Positions 34,607 through 44,729 of a stretch of 64,000 bases of DNA are shown piece by piece. The position numbers and the translations under genes are program-made. Source of the stretch: Apiospora phragmitis. Its lineage: Eukaryota > Ascomycota > Sordariomycetes > Amphisphaeriales > Apiosporaceae. Position 1 is the stretch's first letter; the number at the start of each line of letters is the position of its first letter. The notes beneath the pieces were generated by a model. The model had not been told where the DNA came from. It made no database searches and was given only the letters and a program-made list of their open reading frames with translations. The stretch is from the NCBI GenBank assembly GCA_038363925.1, contig JAQQWL010000009.1, positions 682,001-746,000 of the forward strand, written 5' to 3'.

Positions 34607-36279
34607 ATGTTAGTCTCTCAACCCATTACAGCTATTATTTTGGATATTGGAGATGTGCTCTGCAGCTGGAAACCTGCCTCCGCGCTCCCCATCCAGCCCA
34701 AGCTCCTCAAAGAATTCCGTACCTCGCCCATCTGGCGAGAATACAACCGCGGCCTCATAGGGCAAGATGAATGTTATTCTCGCTTAGCACAACACTATAG
34801 CGTCCCCGCCGACGATATTACCGCGGCTTTTGATCTGGCCCGAGCTTCACAGGGACAGAACGACGATGTCGTTGCCTTTATCCGGGAACTCCGAGCCACA
34901 CACCCAAACCTGCGCGTGTATGCCATGTCCAACATTTCTAGGCCCGACTGGGAAATCCTACAGGCCAAAGCCTTCGACTGGGACATATTCGATTTCGTCT
35001 TTACGTCCAGCGAAGCGGGCATGTGCAAGCCCGAGCTCCGCTTCTACCGCCACGTCCTATCCGCCGCCAAAATCATCGCGAGCCAGGCCGTGTTCGTCGA
35101 CGACAAGGCGGAGAACGTCCTGGCCGCGAAATCGCTCGGCTTCCGGGACGGCATCGTGTTCGACAGGGCAGAGACGGTGCGCGAGAAGCTTCTCGCCCTT
35201 CTGGAGGACCCGGTGGAACGGGGTCGGCAGTGGCTTCGGGCCCATGCGCGGAGTCTTCACTCCGAAACCAGCACGGGCGTCGTCGTGCCCGACAACTTTG
35301 GCCAGCTGTTGGTCTACGAGCTCATGGAGGATTTGAGCTTGATTGAGCTCAAGCACTTTGATCGGACATGGAATTATTTTATTGATAAGCGCTCCGTATC
35401 TTCTGTCCCTCCCCTTTCAGCAATCCGCAAGGTTAGGGTGACTGACAGACGACAGGGGCCCCGTTTGGAACAACCCAAAACTACCCTAATGATGTCGACA
35501 CGACATCATACGCACTCAAGGTTCTTTCCCCGAGTCTCGATGTTGCAAAATCAGTCATGGATGAGATGCTTTCTCCGGAAATGGTGACTGCAGACGGAAT
35601 TGTGAAGGTAACACATTCCCACCAAAGCCGGTCGTTGTCCTTGTCGATACCCTCCAGGAAAGCGGACTCTAACTTAACTTCTGGTATTGCACAGGTTTAT
35701 TTCGACATGACGCGTGACCGGACGGACCCTACCGTCTGTGTCAACGTAGTGCGGCTCTTCTACACCTACGGACGCGGCATGGATCCCGGCCTGGCCGCGA
35801 CCAAGCAGTGGATCCAGGACGTGCTCTTGCACCGCGCCTACGAGAACGGGACGCGGTACTACCACCAGCCCGACGTCTTCCTGTACTTCTTCGCGCGCCT
35901 GCTGCGGGAAAACCCCGAATCCGACCTGTACCGGAGTCACGCGTCCCTGCTCCAGGAGCGCCTGCGGGAACGCATCAACATGACGGCCGACTCCATGGCC
36001 CTGGGGATGCGGGTCTTGGCCTGTCACTATATGGGCATGCGCAACGAGCCGGATTTGAAACAGTTGCTCACCAAGCAACAGGCAGATGGTGCGTTTGAGA
36101 TCGGTTGGCTTTGCCAGTATGGCAAGACGGGCGTCAAGCTGGGTCATCAGGGGCTCACGACCGCGCTGGCGGTCAAGGCGATAGAGGCGATGAATGGGCT
36201 ACCGCAGGCTAGCCATGAGAGCATGTCCCCCTACAGTAGAGATTCCCATGGTGCGGAAACTAGATGCAGAGACGTCTAG
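34607..36279 (+). CDS. HAD-type sesquiterpene cyclase, drimane synthase (AstC-like) family
   Basis: Expected to cyclise farnesyl diphosphate by protonation to a drimane-type skeleton, as known for AstC of the astellolide pathway. Exons 34607-35395, 35449-35607 and 35695-36279; 510 aa; all phases agree. N-terminal HAD domain: DIGD (D13, D16), MSNIS (about 107-111), CKPE with K141, and VDDKAEN (D165-D166). C-terminal cyclase domain: DVDTTS at 278-283 is the DxDTxS acid motif of class II cyclases, built across exon 2, which lies in a frame hidden in the unspliced sequence. Then Y-F-D, Y-x-Y-G-R and YHQPDVFLYF. Donor 35396 (GTATCT) is a choice among two; the acceptor is clear. Part of the proposed terpenoid cluster with the class I cyclase and MFS exporter. 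Confidence 0.82.
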
Positions 36280-36695
36280 TAGTCAAGGCGATAGTGGTAT
36301 CGGGTACTAGTTAATACATGCACATGCACATGTCTACGCGGAGGATGAGCTTGGTGAGTAGCAAAAGGTGTGTTCTTGGCGTGTGTGGCGTTTACGTTTG
36401 TCCTCCCAACCTGCCGCAACTCTGTCTCTATTTCGACGGCAGCACGGAAGAGGCCGTAGTAACATTGATAACGCCCATCACCATACCAAATTGACATCGG
36501 CACTTGCCGGCTCATCAAGGTTGTTCAACCAACCTCCTGAAACCTTGCAGATTGGTAGGGATGTTGTACCGGTTTGTATTCATCGGCGCTCGCCGACGAT
36601 AACAAAGACAAGCAATAATTGAGAATTAGGATGCAATTTGTGTATTAAACAGCTCTAACATGGCTCTTCGAGAGTGACAGTCATTTGAAATGGGT
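36280..36695. other. Short intergenic stretch
   Basis: No gene seen. Confidence 0.5.
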
Positions 36696-37610
36696 TCAAG
36701 GCTTCATCAACAGTGGCCCTAGACTACTTTGTCGCAACCATGTAATGTCATTCTCGGCACCAGCTTTCACGTATTGGAGTGACAGCTTCGTCCACGGTTC
36801 CCTGTCCTCCTCGACGCAATCCCAAAACGGCGCCGGCATGAAAAGCAAGATAAAGGCGCCCACCGCGATCGCCACCTTGCAAACAAACTTGTCGTCGACA
36901 ATCGCATCCCCTGTACCGAGTCGGTAGGCCCTCAGGAACGAGGACAACAAACTCCCCCGGCTCCCATCCTCTTTCCCAAACTTGGCCTCCAGGACCATGG
37001 CCTCGGCCGCCCACAGCCGCAAGTCGTAGGCCGGATCGCCGGGGGCAATGAAGGTGTCTACGCCGTCGTTGGGAGACATGCCAGCCATTTTCCTAGGCGT
37101 GCGCCGACTGCTGCTGCGTCCTATTTCGTTCATAGGTTTAGAAGGTGCCAGAATAGAAATCTCGTGACAGAAAGGCAAAATGCATTGGCGGTCCAAAATT
37201 TGCTTACTGTCAATTTCCCCTCCTTGTACGCTACCCGTAGGTCCATCTCGCCAGCCCAAGTCATCAGGTAACCTCGATAAGTCTCCTTCAGTACGCGAGG
37301 GACCATGACTGACGGCTCTTGGCGGCAAGCCTCTGCTACGGCTTTGGACTTCAAGGCCTTGATTCCGTATTACAGCCGCTCTGGCTCGAGGGGTACGGGG
37401 GCCAGCTTGGCGATACTATCAGCGCATTTCAAAATCACTGGGTCTCCCTCCCGACGATGACCGTCGAGACGCCATACCCAGCTCGACAACCCGCCGGACA
37501 AAGGCGTAACCTTTTCGCAGACGATTTGGTGCTTTTCGAGATAGCTGTCAATACCGCCGCTCCAGTTCTGGGGATTGGCGGGTGTTTTCCTTCGCAATTG
37601 CGAGCGACAT
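36696..37610 (-). pseudogene. Aminoglycoside/methylthioribose-kinase-like phosphotransferase pseudogene
   Basis: The 5' part reads as the N-lobe of a fungal kinase-like phosphotransferase: PLSGG, then VWRLDG, VILKCAD, SKAVAEACRQEPSV and YLMTWAGE. The 3' part has the usual C-terminal end: GDPAYDLRLWAAEAM, LLSSFLRAYR, WDC, then WLRQSSLGPLL. Damage: a one-base shift close to the start (about 37549), TAA at 37370-37372, a further shift around RLGKWLACL (about 37085), and loss of the stretch between them that should carry the catalytic His/Asp loop and the metal-binding Asp. It cannot be an active kinase. The ATG at 37610 begins MSLAIAKEN. Confidence 0.65.
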
Positions 37611-38477
37611 AATGGGTGATAGATGGTCAAATTTCGATGTATGTGACTGGGGCTTTCTGCTGGTGTCACAACAATGTCGCTCCTTTGCAAACTAATATAC
37701 GTCATCCGTATCAGGCCATCCCTGAATCTGACCACCTCGTAACGAATCCTTGCCGCCGTTCGAGGGAAATTCTGGGATTTTTGTTACCTGAGTCGGGTTA
37801 CTTTAGACCAAGACGAAATAAATTTCGAAGTCCCAATTAATGATATACGGGCGAAGAAAGGAACCCATCTACCTGTGACATGGACGGGGGCCATTGCCAT
37901 ACTGGACAGGACTCTGGTACATTAGGTAGCAGCTAACGTTACAAAATCCAATCACTTCTTCAGCTATATGATGATGTCCTACCAGTCCCTATAGAGTCAT
38001 GGCAAAACGTTAGACAGTAACGACTCACTCGCCTTTCAACGATGCACAATGTTGCAATCCCCTTTCCCTTCGCCATCGGGTTGGGGATTCCCCACAGACC
38101 TATCTGGCCAATTTGTCAAACTCGTGGAAACATGCGGTTTCCAATGCGCCTCCTCCCACACATCTCCACACACAAATCCCTGGACGGCAGATCTGGGGTG
38201 TTCCATGACCGACCCATCCGGGGTCCTCCATGGTAGACCCACTAGGGGGGCCAGGCTCGCAGGGTCCAACTGGCCACTTCCCCATGCGCATCAGGCGCAC
38301 TTGTTTGACCGGGTGGGTCGGACTTAGCTGGCCCCCACTACATACCAGTTAGAAGTCACTCGTCACAGCCAGACGACGGCTCCGACCGCTTGCGCAAGCA
38401 CTGGTTTCCTCGAGTAACTGACGGCGAGGTTAGCACTAGACCTTAGGTGTTTCTCCCAGTTTAGAGGCTGAAGTCGA
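37611..38477. other. Intergenic, nothing recognised
   Basis: Chance frames only. Confidence 0.45.
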
Positions 38478-40326
38478 TTAGAAGTTGAGATTGGATAGGT
38501 CTTGTCTGAGACGCTGTTCGCGCTCCTTGTTATTGGGCTCGATTTCAAGCTGGCTCCAAAGCCACTGTGAGTTAACTTCAACATTTAGAGTCAGGTACGA
38601 TGTTTCCAAGAAGGTGGACTCTTTTAGCTCCGTCTTGATGTTGTCTAGTCCCATTTTGAGGTCCGACATGCCCCTAGGGATGAAGCCCCCGGCCCCGAGG
38701 GGGGGACCGGTGATTTTGCCCAGCATCTTGACGACAGACTGCCTGGAAAGCAGATCCATGAGGTCGGGATTTGAGCTATCCAGCGACCGGCCACGCAACC
38801 ATGCATAGGGGAATATGGTCTCCGCGGTAACGGGCCAGCAGCGTACGGTGTCCGAAGATGGACCGTGGCCCACGAGGATAGCACAGCGGTATTGGCAAAT
38901 CTCGCCCTCTGTGACGGACAGCCAGATGATGGAGCGGATCTCCATACCAGGCACGTAACGTAGGACGTGGGCTAGGCTGACAAGCCCCTCGTGTTCATCT
39001 GGTGTAGTGCATCCGAAACTATATCGAGAGCCGGCGCTCTGAGTGATGGTGCCAAGTAGGATCGCCCGGTCCTGCCAGGGACGAATTTCCGGGCGGTCTA
39101 TTGCGCCTACTTTCATATAAGGCTGGTCTCCGTCATATAATCTGATCGTCTCCCGCCTCCCGTGGGTGAATTTATGTTGTCCTTTAGACAGATATCAGCA
39201 TTTCGCCTTCCCTTACTAGGAACGGACTCCTGTACTTGCCAAAATGGGACGGAAACGCCCTGGCAATATTGCCACTCCACGGGTGCATTAGGTAGATTGC
39301 ATCCCATTTGTAACGACACCACCCATCCATATATTTTTCCAAGAGTAGACCCGGGCGGGTTATCGTCGTCCCCCCTATCCTGACGAAGCATTCGAGACAA
39401 CCTATGGCTAGCTCACACGAGCGACCGGGGCGTGGCAATGGACATAGGATGAGGTCTACACTCAACGCAGACCCAGAGATCCCGATACTGTGCGTCGCCG
39501 AGTGGCTTCTCTTCAAGATCTCCAGACCAAAAGAGAACGCTTCCGGTCCCATCGTCAGGGATGGACTTGGCGTCGTGCTTATATGCGCTAGGATGGACTG
39601 GTCATAAGTGCTCTTCAGTATCTCCTCTTGCAGCCTGCGAAAAGCTTTGGCGCGGCCTTCGCCGTATATAAGGGGCATGCTGACGCCGAAGATGCCGATC
39701 ATGCTGTAAGCGAGATCTTCTGCGCGAGTTGTGACACTTTTGGCGGCCCAGCTCATCTTTTTGTGCGTGCTGTAGCTGCTCAAGAGCTGTCTCGCAGAGT
39801 CCGGCGTCCCTCTTAGTTGTCGTTGCTGTTGCAGGAGTTCCAAGCCTATGCCGGTGGTCTGGGAGATCTGCTTCGCCCAAGTCTCCCGGCTCCCCAAGTC
39901 GTCCCAGCCTGCGCTGTAGAAGCGAAGACTACAGGGCGCAACTAGCTCTTGCAGCGTCCAGCCGCGAGTGAACCACAGGCTGCCGAGCAGGGTGTCGGCC
40001 GACTGCACGTCCGAGAGGAAGGCGAGACAGACCTCGGCGTTTCGGTACCATGCGTACAAGGAGTTGATGGCTTCGGTCAGCTCGGCGCTACTCTTCTTGT
40101 CGATACAGCACGAGTCGATCCAGATGTAGCGATGGCCCAGGGCCAGGGCCGTGACGGAGCCCTGCAGCACCTTGGAAGCCCCCGCCTTGCCCTGCCATTC
40201 CGACAGCGGCTTCCCCACGTCTTCGAAGAGCACTTCCTCCTCGGTCCATCGGTGCGACAAGATAGCGTACGGCGGGGGCTCGATGAAATGCTCCAGCTCA
40301 AGGGTCAGCGTATTAATGAGTCGCAT
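38478..40326 (-). CDS. HET-domain protein (heterokaryon incompatibility type), frameshifted
   Basis: The start at 40326 gives the canonical MRLINTLTLELE. HET motifs follow: YAILSHRW, YIWIDSCCID with AINSLYAWYRNA, and WFTRGWTLQEL, then a SYSTHKKMSWA/EDLAYSMIGIFGV segment typical of the family. The frame ends at 39184. One base fewer in GTCTAAA there (39184-39190) would join it to the open C-terminal segment ending at 38478, through KGQHKFTHGRRETIRLYDGD, for a total of about 615 aa. HET proteins act in non-self recognition and cell death; the partner here is unknown. Either a truncated product of 380 aa or a sequencing or real frameshift. No intron is needed. Confidence 0.78.
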
Positions 40327-40694
40327 CAGAACAGCTTTGTTGTCGAGTATCTCGAAAAAGAAACGTGGTGGGGCCGAAAAAGGAGGCAACCCATGATTTG
40401 GTGTAGTATCGATCAATTGGGACCGACAGATTTGTTCGGTAGCACGAAGGTGGTGGGCTGTGTGATAGCTTTCCACCAATAGAGCACGCAGGGCCGAGGC
40501 AACTGCCTTGGGTTGATCTAATGAACACTACGTCACTCCAGCGAGTATATTAAGGATAGACAGGGTATATGTTGTGACACTGCATAATTCGATCTTGGGA
40601 AACTGGCTGACAAATATGGTAAACGGAAAACAACATAAATACAACACAAAATGGAAACCAAAGCAATCGAATATTCTCAAGGTAAGAGCTCGAC

Positions 40695-42104
40695 CTAATC
40701 AAAGACGTCATCTGCTAACGGCAAGCCAAATACGTAACCCAAATCATTGGGTAGCACTTCATCTGCTGCAGTTGAAGTTCTCCGGTGCTTGTACTCCATA
40801 TCCGCATCCTCTTCCTCCTCAATCGAAGCCGCACATGTCATGCTGGGCTTCTTTTGGACGTTAACCGGTGGCCACGAAAGGGCACACAGCGTGGCCGACA
40901 GCTTGATCTCGTTGATCATGGCGACGACCCAGACGGCTGTCGCGTAGTAGGGCAGGGTGAACACCCGCGGCAGCGGCAACAGAAGGAACAGTATCAGGAA
41001 AAGCTCGATGACCGCCGTCGTGCGCCAGATCCCCCGATTCTGCAGCTTCCGCACAGCCGCCGCAACGTCGTACCAAACCGCATCGAGCAGCGTCGCGTGC
41101 ACGAAGCGGTCCCACTGCCGTCGCCTCTCCGCCATGTCGAGCACGTCGGCGCGCAGCTTCTGCCGGCGGTCCATGTCCCGCAGCCGCGCCTCCCAGAACG
41201 GCTGCAGCTCCCCCTTGGCGTCGTAGGGCTCGCGCATGCAGAACGTGCGCCAGCGGTGGACGGCCTCGAGCGCGAGCTGCGGGGCCACGTCGAAGTATTC
41301 GCGGTGGTCCTTCACCGGGCACCTGCAGTCAAAATGGTATCGGTTCCAGGCCATCTCCGCGTGGGTCAGGCTCTCGGCGCGCTGGCAGAGCCGGATGGGG
41401 ACGTGGCCTGGGTCGTATTGCCCTCGGATCGAGTTGTGTTGGCAGGTGCTGAAGATGTGCTTCTGGCGCCGGGCGGTGGGCCCGGTGGTGAATCCGATCT
41501 TACAGATTGCTTTCTCGGGGGACTGGGCTGGCGTGACCTCGAATATGTAGTTGTTGCCATGGTCCTGCTGCCTTCTCTGCTTCTTGGTGAGCTGCTTTCG
41601 CATAACCCACTTGATGTTGTCATCCAGGCTCGTGGGGCTTTCTGATAGATGTATCGTTCGCTCGCTGGAGAGCCGCGGAGGGACCGATGGACGAGTTGAC
41701 CTCCGCCTGCTAGCGTCATTGGCATCTGGAAGGATGGAAGCCAATTCAGGAGCTGAAGCAGGGGCGGCATGAAGCGAGGGCCTCGAAGACGGGTTTGACA
41801 AAGTAGATGATGTGTTGGCCTCGGGCTCAACGAGGATCGAATCTAACGTGCACGCCTCTACACTGGCGGGCTGAGTTGCACGAGCAGAAGTTCCTTGGCT
41901 GTGAGCGATACTCGGCAGTGGAGAAGTCACGCATCGTCGTTCTTGTCTGCGCAGTGGTATGGCACCTTGTGTCAATGGAGACGGGCTTCGAGAATAATCG
42001 TCTCCTGTGGAAAGAGTCACGGTCTTCTTCGAGCTGCTTCGCGTCTTTGGGGGTGTAGGGAGAGCCACCGAGGGTTTGGGTGGTGTGTTGGGTAGGTTCT
42101 CCAT
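40695..42104 (-). CDS. T5orf172 (GIY-YIG-like) domain protein with membrane segments
   Basis: Single-exon protein of 469 aa from ATG 42104. Residues 1-165 are Ser/Pro/Thr-rich and disordered. Residues about 185-290 match the T5orf172/MUG113 branch of the GIY-YIG fold: NYIFEV, then CKIGFTTGPTARRQKHI with the Arg pair, later AEMAWNRYHFDC and HREYFDV carrying a candidate catalytic Glu. A charged helical linker (300-350) is followed by two hydrophobic stretches (about 363-380 and 384-402) and an acidic C-tail. DNA binding or nuclease function is inferred from fold only. The membrane segments are unusual for a nuclease-like protein. Complete and undamaged, between the HET gene and the pogo element. 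Confidence 0.7.
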   Translation of the reverse strand: MENLPNTPPKPSVALPTPPKTRSSSKKTVTLSTGDDYSRSPSPLTQGAIPLRRQERRCVTSPLPSIAHSQGTSARATQPASVEACTLDSILVEPEANTSSTLSNPSSRPSLHAAPASAPELASILPDANDASRRRSTRPSVPPRLSSERTIHLSESPTSLDDNIKWVMRKQLTKKQRRQQDHGNNYIFEVTPAQSPEKAICKIGFTTGPTARRQKHIFSTCQHNSIRGQYDPGHVPIRLCQRAESLTHAEMAWNRYHFDCRCPVKDHREYFDVAPQLALEAVHRWRTFCMREPYDAKGELQPFWEARLRDMDRRQKLRADVLDMAERRRQWDRFVHATLLDAVWYDVAAAVRKLQNRGIWRTTAVIELFLILFLLLPLPRVFTLPYYATAVWVVAMINEIKLSATLCALSWPPVNVQKKPSMTCAASIEEEEDADMEYKHRRTSTAADEVLPNDLGYVFGLPLADDVFD

Positions 42105-42706
42105 GATGAGAGTCTTCAGTTTGTTTGCGCAAGTTAACAAGAATAGTGCAGATTTTGAAGTGTCATGGTGAAGACTCGGGAATGATTTTGGCAGCGAATT
42201 GAGAGGGCTTATATGCTCATAGCTCACGTCGTGAGTCTCTGGTCTACTCAGCACAGGGTGCCGCCTAACCGCCGGTCAGCCGTTCTCGACAAGGGTGCTG
42301 CTGCAGGCACAGCCTCGGTAGGTTGCAGGTAACGGCGACCCAACCGGGAGGGCATGGCCCCGTTTCAGTTACCTCCGCAAGCTCAGCTCTTGGGGAAATG
42401 CAACGGTAAATACACATTGTTGCAGTTTACACCCATGACAGCTGCATAAGGCATGGGTTAGTTGGGAGGCTTATCCCACGGCCAGGTTTGCGACATGGCC
42501 TCGACATCGATTGAGCAGCCGGTCGGCGGCCTCCACGCCTGTCCTCTAACGTTCTCGGCAACCATCGTTCTCCTGCAGAATTGAAAACAATGGTTTTATC
42601 GCAGGATGGATTGATTGGGAACCCACGAGGGGTTGAACTCTTCACGGATACCGCCATTGAAGATATTCCAACGTGGCGCAAGAATCAGTCAAAGGGAGCT
42701 GATCTA
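42105..42706. other. Promoter region of the T5orf172 gene up to the transposon
   Basis: No gene seen. Ends at the TA target site (42705-42706) of the pogo element. Confidence 0.5.
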
Positions 42707-42732
42707 ACGTACCCCACAAGCGAAATGACCAC
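42707..42732 (+). repeat. Left terminal inverted repeat of the pogo element
   Basis: 26 bases, exact reverse complement of 43763-43788. Confidence 0.95.
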
Positions 42733-42796
42733 TTTCCAGGACTTAGTATAATAAAGTATAAATCAATACTACCACAACGAATATAATCTATTAAAA

Positions 42797-43690
42797 TTAA
42801 TCGGAATCCTCATCTCCAGATACCTCTACATCATTCTGACAGGTGCGCGCATTATGCCCGGGCTCTCCGCAGATTCTACAGCGCTGTGAGCGCGTCCCAG
42901 ACGTCCTCGTACGACCACTCCTCCGACGCGATTCGTCTTGTAACTGTCCATCAACGTCCTTTTGAGACTGCAGGTCTTCTCCAGCTTGTATACGAAGTGA
43001 TCCTCCATCCTGTAGCCGTTTCTTTTTCGTACGGCGGCGCCGGCTAAGCAACTTATTCGCCTCTCGTAGTGCGCTTACTTCACCCTCTAAGAGAGCGAGC
43101 CGGTGCATAACCTGCGTTGTACCTTTCGCAATCTGGTCAAGTCCAGCTAAAATTGATGTCGGAGAGCTATTTTGATGCCGTACGATTCGATTTCTCACGT
43201 ATTCGGTTTGGGATTGGGCTTCAATTGGGTTGTTTGGGGTCTTTGATTCCCAGGATATAGGTAGGCCGGAAGAGATCGCCGGAGGCGTCGGCGTACGTAG
43301 CTTCACATCCAACTGCGAAATAACAGATTCCGGAACAGCCCTAGGCCTCCCGTGTCGATCGGAGGTTGTAACGACCATTTCGGACGAGATTTGGCCCATA
43401 AGAAAGCCGGTCTCGTCGAAGTTATAAATATCCTCCTCTTGGATCCCATATTTGTGAATTGTATTCCGTACGAGGGTAAACCACGCGCGATACGCGTCGG
43501 GATCTTCGCAAAGGACTCTCTGATAATCGATTCTTCGATTAAAACGCGTCCAGAGGTCTGGGTGCCGTCGTACGAAGTTCGAAGCCCAGTTGACGCCGAC
43601 GCGTCCCGCGTCGCGTTGACGGAGCAGTCGATCGTTCTTAAGCGCTTAAAACGCTAGAAATATTTGCCCTTCTTCCCAAGTGTTAACCAT
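42797..43690 (-). pseudogene. Pogo transposase remnant
   Basis: From ATG 43690 a 14-codon start runs to TAA (43646-43648), where the family has a Gln-type position before ALKND. The frame then jumps from the first helix-turn-helix to RVGVNWASNFVRRHPDL of the CENP-B-like HTH and continues to DIYNFDETGF, the start of the DDE domain with its first Asp. After MGQISSEM...DRHGRPR it passes directly to the C-terminal tail: a coiled region (LALLEGEVSALREANKLL), a basic patch and a CCHC knuckle CRICGEPGHNARTC. So two internal deletions remove part of the HTH and most of the DDE catalytic core. It cannot transpose itself. Confidence 0.85.
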
Positions 43691-43762
43691 AATGGGTGGT
43701 GAAGGAATTGAGTTGTAAAAGTTGTTCGTACGAAATTTGGCGAAAGTGGTCAATTCGCTTGT

Positions 43763-43788
43763 GTGGTCATTTCGCTTGTGGGGTACGT
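43763..43788 (-). repeat. Right terminal inverted repeat of the pogo element
   Basis: 26 bases, exact reverse complement of 42707-42732. A partial second copy of the end motif (TCAATTCGCTTGTG) lies just inside at about 43750. Confidence 0.95.
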
Positions 43789-43790
43789 TA

Positions 43791-44246
43791 ACAGGAGTGT
43801 CATACTTCAAGTTAGTCATTCATTGTTCTTGTTTACATTTACTACCGGGCAGGAGTCCTCTTCTGTAGATGTCTTCTTTTGATTTGAGCGAGGCCTTTGT
43901 CCACCATTTGTTTCTCTGTGGTGTAACAATGCAGAACTGCTGGAGATTGCCTCGCTCTGGCAGTCGTAATCGAGCAATCAACCGGAGCTCAACATTGATC
44001 CGAAGTAGATACTTTCGTATGCCCATGGGACTTGCCAGGCAACACGCCCCACAGAGTATACTTTGATCTCTGAGGAGATAAGGGTTCGGAGAAAGAGATA
44101 CTTTGATGCATATAATAGAAAGATTTCTTACCACTTGGGATATTTCTGAGAAACACTTAAGCATCTGCACTACGGCCGATTCTCGCCTCTTCTCCTTCTC
44201 TGCAGTCACTCTTCCAAAGCGGCCGTCATTCTACGAATTTCCCACC
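43791..44246. other. Intergenic, promoter of the next gene
   Basis: No gene seen. Confidence 0.45.
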
Positions 44247-44729
44247 ATGGCTGCTCTATTCGATTTCATCCTCCCCAACATGGACCCCATCACCCAGAAC
44301 CTCGTCATCTGTGGGGTCGTCTTCTCCATGCCCATCCTCTCGGCGGCCGGCTGGACCATCTTCCAGCTCTGGATGAGCAACAGCTACTGGACTCGCCACT
44401 GGGCCCGCGCCATCCCGACGTTCCTGCTCTGCCTGGTGCTGATCGCGGCCATGTACCCCGTCGCCGTCGTCGGGGTTCTTGGTTATGTCGTGGCCGTCCT
44501 CGTCCTGAAGGGCACCATGACGCTGCTGTACTGGCCGGCCACAATCCCGCTCGGTCTCGTCACCGGCGACTGGACCGAGTTCTACCACATGCGGTACAGC
44601 ATCCAGGGCCCGGTCCTCGGCCGCGGCCTTCGGCGGTTCCGTATCGTCGAATGGGAAGAGGAGGTACAGGAACTGGAGATGGATGACAAGCTGCCGGGCT
44701 ACCTACAGCTATACCCCACCTGTCGTTAG
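44247..44729 (+). CDS. Small multi-pass membrane protein (160 aa), unknown
   Basis: Starts in the good context CCCACCATGG. Hydrophobic segments at about residues 17-40, 55-77 and 78-105, then a soluble C-terminus with an acidic helix (EWEEEVQELEMDD). No cysteine pattern or known domain. Length, context and composition support a real gene; I do not recognise the family. The next plus-strand gene, 0.85 kb downstream, is also a small membrane protein. Confidence 0.55.
   Translation: MAALFDFILPNMDPITQNLVICGVVFSMPILSAAGWTIFQLWMSNSYWTRHWARAIPTFLLCLVLIAAMYPVAVVGVLGYVVAVLVLKGTMTLLYWPATIPLGLVTGDWTEFYHMRYSIQGPVLGRGLRRFRIVEWEEEVQELEMDDKLPGYLQLYPTCR

Larger units (their letters stand above)
42707..43788 (-). 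mobile_element. Fot1/pogo-type DNA transposon, internally deleted
   Basis: Element of 1082 bp. Both ends carry a perfect 26-bp terminal inverted repeat (starting ACGTACCCCACAAGCGAAAT) and it is flanked by the TA duplication at 42705-42706 and 43789-43790, the target used by Tc1/mariner/pogo elements. The inside encodes a fragmentary pogo transposase on the minus strand. Perfect repeats suggest a recent insertion or mobilisation in trans by a full-length relative. Confidence 0.92.

Noticed and set aside
40785..41645. 286-codon plus-strand frame
   Set aside because: Mirror of the T5orf172 gene.
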